The notes under the pieces: model-generated
What the model was told of the DNA's origin: nothing
The model's database searches: none
The model's input: only the letters and a program-made list of their open reading frames with translations
NCBI RefSeq assembly: GCF_021130785.1
Contig: NC_060208.1
Coordinates: 170,618,501 to 170,682,500 of the forward strand
DNA: 64,000 nt
Direction: 5' to 3'
Origin: Homalodisca vitripennis
Lineage: Eukaryota > Arthropoda > Insecta > Hemiptera > Cicadellidae
Translations under genes and position numbers: made by a program
Shown here: positions 22,591 to 32,593 of the stretch, one piece after another
How positions within the stretch are numbered: the first letter of the stretch is position 1
How the letters are laid out: each line of letters opens with the position of its first letter

Positions 22591-23457
22591 AGGTGAAAGT
22601 AAATTTCAGCAAAAATCAGAAAGAAAAAATAAAATCCGCTTTTAAGAAGAAAATACCCGTTAGTATTCAATTTAAAATAGATCAACTAAAAAATGGCGAA
22701 GATAAGATATTTTTAAACAAATAGACAATACAATAAACTCGAAAAACATAAGAAAAACAATAAAGGAACCAGAATAGAATTTTCTTATAATCAGTTGAAA
22801 GAACTTAAAAATGGTGGACTTTTGAAAGATTTATTAGATTTTGGAGAGAAAATATTCCAGTTGTTAAAAATGTTGTTCCTTATGTTCGTAAAGCTGCTCC
22901 AATCGTTAAAAAAAGATGTGATTCCTATTGTTCGAAACATTTTAAATTGGTTAGATAAAGAGTTTGGAAGATGTTACAGGATCTGGATTAGATGAAAAAA
23001 CTTTGAATTACGTGAAATCAAACATTGAAAAAAAATTGAAACCTTTAACATTCGGGGAATTGGAAGAAATCTGCAAAAAATATTAAACATTTTAGAGGAA
23101 TCTTCATGAGAGATACATTACCTGAAAAAGTTAAGAGATTTGAATGTGGAATTGTGAATTTAGACTCGATTATGGGAAGTGGAACGCATTGGATTTGTTA
23201 TTATAAAAATTATAAAAATGCATGTTATTTTGATTCGTATGGAAGAATTGAGGACAAACCACCTATAGAATTGATTAAATATTTGAAAAAAATCAAGCGT
23301 CTACTACAATGATTCTCAGATTCAAGACTATAAAGATCCCCCAATTTGTGGTCATTTATGTGTTTTTGTTTTGAATGAACTGAGTACTGGTAAAGATTTT
23401 AAAGAAGTTGTTAACAAATTATTACTTAATAAATATGGATTCACAAAATATTTTTGA
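22587..23457 (+). pseudogene. Lysine-rich/hydrophobic N-part and adenain-like cysteine protease, frameshifted
   Basis: The first ~70 codons give a basic protein (VKVNFSKNQKEKIKSAFKKK, then RIEFSYNQLKELKNGGLLKD) followed by a hydrophobic stretch. Comparable proteins occur in arthropod Polintons as a small virion protein. From ~23,050 the adenain-type maturation protease follows: LTFGELEEICKKY, then IFMRDTLP, ECGIVNLDSI, GTHWICYYK (catalytic His), YFDSYG (acid residue) and PPICGHLCVFVLNEL (catalytic Cys), ending at 23,457. All three catalytic residues are visible, but frameshifts near 22,720, 22,850-22,990, 23,080 and 23,310 break the frame. There is no promoter module before the protease, so one gene or a read-through pair is likely. 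Its end overlaps the next start by 23 bases. Confidence 0.82.
23421..23438 (+). promoter_or_regulatory. Start-site promoter module (variant)
   Basis: ATTACTTAATAAATATGG, with the same TAAATATGG variant as PolB. It lies inside the 3' end of the protease gene. Confidence 0.5.
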
Positions 23458-24477
23458 CGTATTTTGGAACACAAATTATTCAAAATGTAGATAATAGTTT
23501 GAATTTTGATAGTTTGAGAAATGAGTTTGATAACAAGTTAGAAAATGTATTACAAAACCTTCCAGATTCAGATATGTTTGCTGTCGAGATTGAAGATTTT
23601 AAAGCAGAATATGATAACAAACTTGCAAATTTCATGAGTTCAAATGAAGTTGCTGATAAAATAAAAAACATTGGAAAAAGAAGTTGATGACGGTGTAAAA
23701 AAATTATTTACCAATTTAATGTCTCATATCGAAAAAGCTGATAAAATTACTGAAGCGATCAAAGTTGAAAAGAATTATGTTAGTTTGGCTAATAAAAAAA
23801 GAATTGTCGGTGTTCGACCTGGTATTGACAAACATGATGTTGTTGTTAAAGAACAAATTTTAAAACCTATAAAAATTATCAGAAAACATCGATATTGTTG
23901 ATTTACATGATCCGAATGTTAAAAATGCCTTAGATTTTAAAGGAAAAAGAATTAGCAGTGTTAGTAAAAGGAATTAATCCATTTGATGTTGTTGTAATGA
24001 TTCAATTAGAAGATCCTATTAAAATGTTTAATGAACTAAAACAAAATTATGAGAATCATAAACAGCATGTTAAAGATTTTACAACAGAAGTCTATGACAA
24101 GTTAGAAGCCAGAAATAGAAGATCAGTAGACGAAGTTGGTGAATTACTTGATAAAGTAAATAAACTAGAAGAAAACTTTAATACATATAAAAATAATGTT
24201 AATGAATTAGTTGGTGTAACAATTAACAAAATTCTGGAAGATTTTGATACACATTTCAATGAGAAAGTAAACTTTTTTGAAAATTTTGGTACACGTTTCA
24301 ATGAGAAAGTAACACATAATAATGAATTACTTAAAAGAATAGATGATCAATACTCTTTATATCTCGATAAAGTAAATAAACTAGAAGAAAAACTTTAATA
24401 AATTTAAAGAAGATGTTAATAAATCTTTTGAAAACATTGATAACAGATTTAATGGCTTAGGCGGCTATGATGACTAA
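23435..24477 (+). pseudogene. Long coiled-coil protein, frameshifted
   Basis: About 345 codons starting MDSQNIFDV. Most of it is charged heptad-like sequence rich in K, E, N and D. A repeated unit is visible in the C-terminal third: DKVNKLEENFNTYKNNVNEL and LDKVNKLEEKL, and (D/G)THFNEKV/TRFNEKV pairs. It ends in NGLGGYDD. Frameshifts occur near 23,460, 23,680, 23,900 and 24,395. The family is not recognised. A long coiled coil encoded among capsid genes could be a fibre, a tape-like or an internal scaffold protein; this is inference from position and shape only. Confidence 0.65.
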
Positions 24478-24495
24478 TTTTCCTTATATAAATGG
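24478..24495 (+). promoter_or_regulatory. Start-site promoter module
   Basis: TTTTCCTTATATAAATGG, starting one base after the previous stop codon. The ATG starts the 47-aa zinc protein. Confidence 0.7.
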
Positions 24496-24635
24496 CGCTC
24501 ATATATTGTGTGAGATGTAAAGAAAAAACTGCAACAAATGATATAAAATACTATGCAAACATCAATGGAGTTAAAAGAATTTCTGGAAAATGTGCTGAAT
24601 GTAACGCAAAAAAGAGCCAATTTATAAAAACTTGA
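24492..24635 (+). CDS. 47-aa zinc-ribbon protein (DUF5679-like)
   Basis: An intact short frame with four cysteines in two CxxC pairs (YCVRCKEKT near the N-terminus, GKCAECNAKKSQFIKT at the C-terminus) about 26 residues apart. This is a zinc ribbon. The CVxCKxxT...NG...GKCxxC pattern is typical of a tiny protein conserved in arthropod Polinton-like elements and related to DUF5679. The strong promoter module at its ATG supports expression. It has no frame damage. Likely role: structural or nucleic-acid-binding virion protein, not proven. Confidence 0.75.
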   Translation: MALIYCVRCKEKTATNDIKYYANINGVKRISGKCAECNAKKSQFIKT

Positions 24636-24642
24636 TTTGAAA

Positions 24643-24666
24643 TTTTTTCCTAATAAATAGAGATGG
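24643..24666 (+). promoter_or_regulatory. Start-site promoter module with displaced ATG
   Basis: The T-run and CCTAATAAATAG are followed by AGATGG, so TAAAT is separated from the start codon by four bases. Either the original start has mutated or spacing is flexible. Confidence 0.5.
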
Positions 24667-25061
24667 CGGGACATTACAGTGCTTTCGATCTTTTTATCAT
24701 GCAACACGAAAGAGATTTGAAAAAAGAACATTGGGATGACATTTCTCAAAAATATGAATTATCCGAAGATATGATGAGATTATACGTAAACAAATTGAAT
24801 TGGTATAACATTGCAAAATATCAAACTCTGTCCCCAGAGTTCATTCAAGAAAATATACATTATCAATTAAAAGATCATATGTCTGTTCTTTGTCTCTATC
24901 AACACTTGAGTATAAAGTTTTTGGATGAAAATAAAGATACAGTTGATTGGAACAATATTATAGATAGCGGTTACTATCCTGTGCAAATTTTATTGAAATA
25001 TGTGACCGAGATCGCAAAATTTAAGGAAGAGAATCCTGAATATGACGAAGTAGATCATTAA
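24663..25061 (+). CDS. Intact 132-aa protein with W-I-LS-FI repeats
   Basis: A complete frame with no damage. It consists of about four repeats of ~20 residues with the pattern W..I...Y.LS..F(I/L): DDISQKYELSEDMMRLY, NWYNIAKYQTLSPEFIQENI, LYQHLSIKFLDENKDTVDWN, then IIDSGYYPVQILL. This periodicity is like the repeat proteins with 'DWxxISxxQxLSExFI' units seen in large DNA viruses and some Polinton-like elements. The repeats probably form a helical solenoid for protein binding. No catalytic residues are evident. It sits directly before the major capsid gene. That it survives while neighbours carry indels is notable, but it is short. Confidence 0.7.
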   Translation: MAGHYSAFDLFIMQHERDLKKEHWDDISQKYELSEDMMRLYVNKLNWYNIAKYQTLSPEFIQENIHYQLKDHMSVLCLYQHLSIKFLDENKDTVDWNNIIDSGYYPVQILLKYVTEIAKFKEENPEYDEVDH

Positions 25062-25179
25062 AAATGACTCTAATCTTTTTAATTATTTTACTAAAATTTA
25101 TATCTTTTCTTATAAAAACGTACATTAGATCGATGAAAAAATGATATCTTTCTTATACATGATGTTTAAAATTTCTAAA

Positions 25180-25197
25180 TTTTCTCTTATTAAATGG
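25180..25197 (+). promoter_or_regulatory. Start-site promoter module of the major capsid gene
   Basis: TTTTCTCTTATTAAATGG; the ATG starts the capsid protein (ATGGCGGAC). Confidence 0.65.
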
Positions 25198-26396
25198 CGG
25201 ACTACAGAAAATATGGTAGTGATATTGAAAGGGCGGAGTTTAAAAATTTCTATCCAATTAGTAAACAACATTTGAATGAACCGAATAAAAGAACTGAGTT
25301 TAATATTGATTTTGGAGATAACTTTTGCTCGTCTAACTTCCAGTTTTATATTTCTGGAACTTTAACAAAACAAGATGGTCAAGCATATCTTGGAACTGAT
25401 AATGTTAGATTAATCGATAATTTTTATACCGTTTTTATTTTCTAAGATTGAAGTAAGAAAACACAATAAATTGATAGAAGAAGTCGAAAACTGTGGTCAA
25501 TTAAGCACTATTAAAGGAACTATTTCGTATTCAAAAAGTGATGTTATTTCTCAAACTTCTAATGGCTTTGAATCAGATTTTAAATTTGGTGTTTTTGAAG
25601 CAGCTGGAAATTTATCTCATTTTGGATTAGGATTTTTTTGAAAATGTTACTATTCCGATCTATAAAGGAGGATTTTATCTAAGTTTTATAAGAGCAGAAG
25701 ACGATGATGCGATATTAAAAACAAAAACTGGAAATGATATGCCAGTTGATGGCAAAATTACAATTACAGATTTTTTTATTAGAGTTCCAATGATTGATTA
25801 TAAAACCACGAGTAAAATTAGGTTTGATTGATGAAATTACAAAAAGTCAAAACATTATGTTTAATTTTCTAGATTGGCAATGTATTGAGCAAAAAGGTAT
25901 TTCCGGAACAACTTATTCGTTCGATATCACAAATATTTTATAGAAACATCTTCAATCCCAAGTTCATTATTATAGGTTTTCAAAACAGATAGACAGAATA
26001 ATCAAGAAAAAAATCCTTCAAAGTTTGATAGTTTGAATGTAAAAAATATCAGAGTAAAAATTGAAACGGTTCTTATTATCCAGATGAATTACAAAACTTA
26101 AACATTTCAGGAGGTCTTTTCAGAATCATGTATCAGATGTATCAAGATTTTAAGAAAGTTTTACTGTAATAATAAGGAAATGTATTACAATCCTAAAGAA
26201 TTTTTAGCGAATAGACCTATTTATGTCATTGATACAACAAAGAGTTTTGACAAATATTTCTGGTTCAAAGAACTATATAATTATCAATATGGATTTTCAG
26301 AGTGCGGTTACCAATGCGGTTTGTTATGTTGTCGTTGTCTCTGATAAATTGCTTGAATATGATGTAATCAGGAGTAATATAAGGGAGATACAATGA
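25194..26396 (+). pseudogene. Major capsid protein (double jelly-roll hexon type), frameshifted
   Basis: About 400 codons. The start MADYRKYGSDIERAEFKNFY leads to FNIDFGDNFCSSNFQFYISG, a first-strand pair typical of Polinton/adintovirus capsid proteins. Next come TISYSKSDV and a GGFYLSFIRAEDDDAIL segment with ITITDFFIRVPMI. The C-terminal strands include RPIYVIDTT, VTNAVCYVVVVSDKLLEYD and a stop at 26,396. The order and length suit the family's 400-450-residue double jelly-roll capsid protein. At least six indels are present, some at T-runs (25,630-25,636). It is the last viral gene on the right before the LINE insertion. Confidence 0.82.
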
Positions 26397-26472
26397 GAAA
26401 AAACTCGGCCATACTTCCTACAATCAAATCTGTTTTAAAGTAATGGCCAAGTGATCCCAATTGAACCTAAAG

Positions 26473-28335
26473 AATTTTGAAACAAGATAATTTTGAAATA
26501 AGATAATTTTGAAACAAGATAATTACAGATTGTAATAACTTTTAGTTGGTATATATTCGTAGTTAAAATATGCCTTAAGTTTGGTATCGCTTAAATTTTT
26601 ATTAAAAATATCTAATTCTATGTTACTTAAACTACTTACATCTATTTTATTTTTACGGGCTAATTTTATCCTGTTATATGTATATAAAGAATCTAAAGAT
26701 ATAATATTTTTTATCTTGAATCTAGTCATAATATGTTTTTGAATGTTAGAAAGGTTTGAAATATTTTTGTTACCCCAAATGGTTATTGCATAATTTAGAA
26801 AAGACATGACAAATGCTGAAAATACTGACTTTTTGAAGTTTTCTTCTTTACATACATATAACGGTTTCAAAGCTTTTTTAATTTGTTTTTCTATATGGTT
26901 AATATGTTGATTAAAAATTTAAGTCTAAGTCTATGATACAGCCTAAGTACTTATAACATTCTACCTTTTTTATTGGTAATTGGTCATTAGTTCTGGAGAA
27001 ATCTATATATTCTGTTTTTTGAAAGTTTAAAGTTAATTTATTTTGTTGTAGCCAATTATTAATTTTCGTCAGGTCCTCGTTTGTTTTTTTTATATAAATC
27101 GTTACCTTTAACTATTAAGGCTGTGTCATCGGCAAAGAGTACTAATTCGCCATGTAAATTAAGGGTTGTTATACTATTGATATATATTATAAACAAAAGA
27201 GGACCAAGACAACTTCCTTGAGGAACTCCACAGGTGATTTTTTCTAAATTTGAAATTTTGTTGCCAATTTTTGTATTACAGAACCTGTTATCAAGATAAC
27301 TAGCAAAATAAATCTAAACATTTACCTCTAATTCCTAAATGTTCTAATTTGTATAGTAATATCTTAAAAATCTACAGTGTCAAAGGCTTTCTTAAGGTCT
27401 AGAAATGAGATTAGTGTATTTTGATCAATACTGTTAACAACTAAATTGATTGCTTCCTCTGTATTTTTGTTAACTCTAAAGCCAAATTGTTTTCTTGATA
27501 ACAGGTTGTATTTTTCCAAAAAGCTATATAATCTCTCATACAAACATTTCTCAAATATCTTGCCAATTATTGGTAGTAGACTGATTGGTCGAAAATTGGA
27601 TGGATCTGATAAAAATTCCTTCACTTTTGTTAGATTGGGCTGATTGTTGCTATTTTTAATCTATCGGGAAAAAATGCCAGTTTGAATACTTAAGTTAAAA
27701 ATGTATGCTAGTGGTTCACTTATTATGTATGCAAGATTTTTGATTAGTTTGATTGGAATTTTATCTGATCCACTTGCTTTAATCATTCTTTAAAAGTTGA
27801 ATTTTGGTCTCAATTTCTAGTTTGGTAATTTCAGAGAGATATATAGAGTTCGGATTTGATTTCATTTTTTCGTTTTCTAGATCTGGAATCTTTGAAGCCA
27901 ATTCTGAACCAATGTTTGCAAAGAATTTGTTCATTGTATTTAAATCACCTGTGTATCTACAAGGTTTTTTGGATTTATTTAAAAATTTGTTTTATAATAT
28001 TCCATTTGGTTTTTGAATCAGATGACATTTCAATCAGTTCTTTATAATAGTTTTCTTTTTAAAATATTGCTATAATGTTTAATTTTCGATTTATAAAATT
28101 TTGCTTGTTCAAATCTCTTTTGTCTATACAGTTTATTTCTAACTTTAACGGCGGTTTTGAATGCCAATTGTAAGCCAATTTTTGTCATCTGAATGAATTT
28201 TGAATTTTGGTTTGTTATTTTTTAGAAAGGTTTTTTGAAATTAGTTCATGAAGGTGTTGATAAGCGCTATTTACATTATTAAATCTATAGATTAAGCTTA
28301 ATTTCTTTAAGAACTCATCTGTGATCTTCATTCTT
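26473..28335 (-). mobile_element. 5'-truncated non-LTR retrotransposon (LINE) inserted in the viral element
   Basis: It is read leftward. The 3' end shows three tandem ~17-bp units (TTATCTTGTTTCAAAA-like) at 26,473-26,525, the kind of short-repeat tail found on CR1-like LINEs. The 5' end is truncated near 28,335, so no endonuclease domain is present. It lies wholly between the capsid gene and the right terminal repeats of the viral element and so is younger than that insertion. Confidence 0.75.
26523..28335 (-). pseudogene. LINE ORF2 remnant: reverse transcriptase and C-terminus
   Basis: Read from high to low coordinates. An N-terminal connecting region (28,335-27,640) precedes RT motifs SNFRPISLLPIIGKIFEK and LISFLDLKKAFDTVDF (27,364-27,624). 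The catalytic FADD box, in LVLFADDTA, lies near 27,130-27,150. A C-terminal region follows at 26,523-26,870 (SFLNYAITIWGNKNISNLSN), typical of Jockey/CR1-group ORF2. Several frameshifts separate these blocks and no active protein is possible. Confidence 0.8.
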
Positions 28336-29069
28336 CGTGAGGGTTGCGATGACGTGGTTGGAGGGTGCAGAAAGGGGTCGAGTGATGAAACAAGGTGTTG
28401 CGGAGTGTTTGAGGCAGTGTAGCCAGATGTTCAGAGTGTGAGGCTGCGGTTGATAACAAGTCCTTGACCGTCGGCTGCTTCAGGATGTTGCACAACACTG
28501 CAGATCACGTCATGGTGATAACACGTCCGCTGCTTCGAGATGTTGCACAACGCAGATCAGTGACTGTAGACCACATCATAGTGTCGCTTGAAGTAATGAA
28601 ATAGACATGATTAGAAAATGTCTTGATGAACTGAATGATTCACACTGTCTTGAAGGAAGAGATGTTATGATGGATGAGTCTTAAAGATGGTGTAACGTGG
28701 TTAAAATTGTAGAATATAAAGCACTGAACTTGTCACTACGGATTAATTTCACTAAGTCTTGTTTCCAAATAGAGCTGAAGATGAAGAGAATGCGATATTA
28801 AACCAGTAAACAGTGAACTTTTAACATTCCTGGATCAAAAGTATAGAGTAAAATTTAAATATGACTGACTAGTGTGAGGTCTGGACGGGAAAGGCTGTTC
28901 TCCTGTGTGCCGCGCAGTGCTACCAACATTTTCTCGCTCAACGGTAATGCCAACATATTCTAAATTCAACATTCGAGTATTATAAATTCCACAATTTTAT
29001 GTTGTCTTACTGTCATGAAAAATTGCTTGAATACAGTTTACCATAGTTTATTTAAGTAAATTGTATTGT
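28336..29069. other. Right part of the viral element without a recognised gene
   Basis: Part of it (28,340-28,600) is GC-richer and contains a short direct repeat (GATGTTGCACAAC at two places, each followed by GCAGATCA). I see no integrase, chromodomain or zinc motif on either strand. It may be LINE 5' sequence, filler, or the eroded site of a lost gene. Confidence 0.5.
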
Positions 29070-29650
<581 letters not shown>

Positions 29651-29804
29651 ACACAGCTGCTCACAGAATCCCGGTCAAGAGAAGCAGGGGTCCACGGCCC
29701 ATTATTGTCTAATTTTCTGATAGGAAAAAACGTGATTCTTTTTTAGAGAAAAGTAAGAAAACCAAACTCACTTCTAAAAATTTCTGTGATGGAGTTCCCG
29801 AAAC

Positions 29805-30083
29805 CAACATTTATGTTTAATGAGCACTTGACCCCATATACTAAAAAATCTACTTTTCCATGCTAAAAAGCTTAAACAACGAGGGTACAAGTACGTGTGG
29901 ACAAGGGAGGGAAAGATATTTGTCAGGAGGGAGGACGATGGGGAGAGGAAGAGGATATCATCACCGCAGGACCTAAAAAGTTTGGGAATCGACATTGACA
30001 TTTTGGCTGAGGGGAGAAACACGTTGAGATTAAAGGGACACAATATAAAGAAAACTATTCTTATTAATGACCAGTGTATTTAA
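29805..30083 (+). pseudogene. LINE ORF1 C-terminal fragment (baculovirus FP-like domain)
   Basis: The fragment begins with a FMFNEHLTPYTK segment and continues, after one frame change, with KKLKQRGYKYVWT, GKIFVRRE and SSPQDLKSLG. This is the C-terminal 'NxxLT..nk.L...A......YkyvW.r.gkIfvRk' layout of ORF1 proteins with a Baculo_FP-like domain in Jockey/CR1-like LINEs. The upstream zinc-knuckle or PHD part is absent. RNA-binding chaperone function is known for the family; this copy is truncated. Confidence 0.6.
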
Positions 30084-32593
30084 ATTGGAAGCCTTACAAA
30101 TCTTCTGTTTAAACATAAGAAGCATAAGGAAACACTTTGACGAATTGGTCCTGTATTTGTCAAGCCTATCAGTTAAATTTAATGTTATTGCTTTGACTGA
30201 AGTTTGGAATAAAACACGGAGAGGAAAATCAACTACCAAATAGATGGCTACGACATGCTTCTGCAGGACAGACCAGATAGTCAGGCCGGTGGAGTTATCA
30301 TCTACATCGACTCGACCTTGAACTATACACACCGCCTTATCTTGCTTTCCACTGCTGAGATTATCAACGTCATATTGACTGTCAGCATTAACATACCTTC
30401 AAATTTGTCATTATATTGTATCTATAGACAATGTAAGTTAACCTATAAATTATTTGTAAATGATTTTGAAAATATCTTAAAAGAAACATATGATCCAACA
30501 ATTATTATAGGTGATTTAAATGTTTGTATTTTGAAAGGTAAAAAATAAGGGTTCTGCTATTGAATATTTAAATTTAATTTCAGCGTTTGGATATCAGAGC
30601 TGCATTGATACTCCCACAAGAGTAATGAATAACTGTGAATCCTGTATTGATCATGTATTGATAAGAAACTCAAAAAACTTGCAGTTTAATTGCAGCGTTG
30701 TAAAGCTGGGAATAACAGACCATTACGCATTAAATGTTATTATTTTAGGCTCTGACTTTATTAAAACTAATTCTAGCTTTGTTAAAACTGTAGATTATAG
30801 TAAGTTAAGTAGGCAGCTGGCTTCTGCAGACTGGAGTACTGTTAAGAATAGCCTAGGTGTAAATACAGCAGTACAAGAATTTTATAAAATGTTACAATAT
30901 TTGTTACGAAGCTTCTTGTTTTCTTAAAAGGGTAAATAGCAAGAATAAAAGGCGAAAAGAGTGGATATCAGACTATTTAGTCAATCTCATAAATTGGAAG
31001 AAGAATGTCTTATATAAAGATTTGTGTAGAAATGGGAACAATGCCCGTTTAAGAGAGGAATACAATGATTTGTCTACATATGTACGTAAGTGTATAAAGC
31101 ATGAAAAGCTAAATTATTATTCTAGATTGATAGAAAATTGTGAGGGTGATAGTAGGAAAATACTGGGATGTTGTTAAGAAAGTACTAAACAAAAGAAAAA
31201 GACATATAAGCAGCATAAGGGTAAATGACTGTCTAGTTAAAGTTGCAGGAAATGAGGCTTTTATTAACAACGCTTTCAATAATTACTACATTGTTCCAGA
31301 TCTTAAAAGGAAATGAATTTGGGTTGTGATATGTTTTTTCAGGAAGACACTATGAATGATATTCTGTTTAACAAAATTCGATTTAGATGTAATGGATATT
31401 TACAGTATAATTCGGAAAATGAAAAAATAAGAGCAGCTCTGGGTTAGATGGCTTAAGTGGTGTAGTTATAAAAAACAACATTGATATATTATTATATCAT
31501 TATATTATATCATTATATCATATTGATATGATATAAGTCTCTTGTACAGGGCATATTTCCTGATCAGTTTAAGGTTGCTGTGGTTGTACCTGTGTACAAG
31601 GCAGGGGATGATGTGGAGGTCTCGTCGTATCGTCCGATATCTCTTTTAAACACAGTTGCTAAGATATTTGAAACTTTTATTAAGGGAAAACTGTTAAAGT
31701 ACTTTCAAGATTATAATTTATTTTCTGGAAATCAGTATGCGTTTTTACCTGGTAAAAGGAACAGACTTGGCTTTAGAGGAACATTTAAAGTGTATCACTA
31801 GTGCTGTTGGTGCCCATAGATTTACTTTAGCTATTTATTTAGATTTAAAAAAGCATTTGACCTTTTAGATATAGATATTTTGATTCAAAAATTTAAGAAA
31901 TGTGGCATTGGTGGCTCAGCTTTGGATTGGTTGGTATCTTTTTGCAAACAACGAAAACAGGTTGTAAAAATAAATAATGTACTAAGCGAGTGCTTAGAAC
32001 TACAATACGGGACAGCTCAAGGAGGGGTGTTGGGCCCATATATTTTTTTGATATACATAAAACGACCTACTTGATACAGGCCTACACTCATCTTTGTTTG
32101 CGTATGCTGATGATACAGCCTTAGTGTGTTCAGCTGGCAGCAGAGCTGCTCTCAAGGTTAAAATAGATAGGGATGTAGCTAAGGTGTCAGAATGGTTAAT
32201 TCAAAACAGATTGTTATTAAATGTATCCAAGACTAAGTGTATTTTGTTTTTTGATAGTGATAAGCCCAGTCGGATCTACATAATATGTTTAACTTATTTT
32301 GTCATAGTCACCATTGCCTGTATGAATGTAAATGTTCCAATATAGAAATAGTTGACAGTGTTAAATACCTAGGCATGTATGTTGACTGTAAGTTAAAGTG
32401 GGAAACTCATATACAGTATTTAGCAAAGAAATTGAGAAAAAATCAATTATTCCCTATACCACATGAAACAATTTTTAAAAAGTGAATATTTGAAACAGTT
32501 ATACATGTCATGGTTTGAAAGCACCATTGAGATATGGCATTATACATTATGGTGGTACTTACATTACCCTACTTCAACCCTACTTCAACTTTT
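30084..32593 (+). pseudogene. LINE ORF2 remnant: AP endonuclease and reverse transcriptase
   Basis: The endonuclease domain shows CLNIRSIRKHFDELVLYL at the start, DSQAGGVIIYID, the catalytic IIIGDLN box (~30,510), SCIDHVLIRN (~30,640) and TDHYALN (~30,720). The RT domain shows VVVPVYKAGD and YRPISLLNTVAKIFE (~31,590-31,680), LDLKK (~31,845), YGTAQGGVLGPYIFLIYI (~32,010-32,060) and the FAYADDTAL catalytic box (~32,097-32,120). The C-terminus is lost at the satellite junction. About eight frameshifts and a TA-rich insertion (31,480-31,535) inactivate it. Confidence 0.85.

Larger units (their letters stand above)
29780..32593 (+). mobile_element. Second LINE, 5'-truncated and cut off on the right
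   Basis: A rightward non-LTR retrotransposon with the end of ORF1, then an endonuclease plus reverse transcriptase ORF2. The right end stops abruptly where the 70-bp satellite of the inverted-repeat arm begins (32,594), without a 3' UTR or tail. It differs in sequence from the LINE at 26.5-28.3 kb. Confidence 0.8.

Noticed and set aside
28770..28810. Short resemblance to a capsid-gene segment (GAAGATGA...GCGATATTAAA) at 25,690
   Set aside because: The match is only about 25 bases with gaps and stands alone; probably coincidence.
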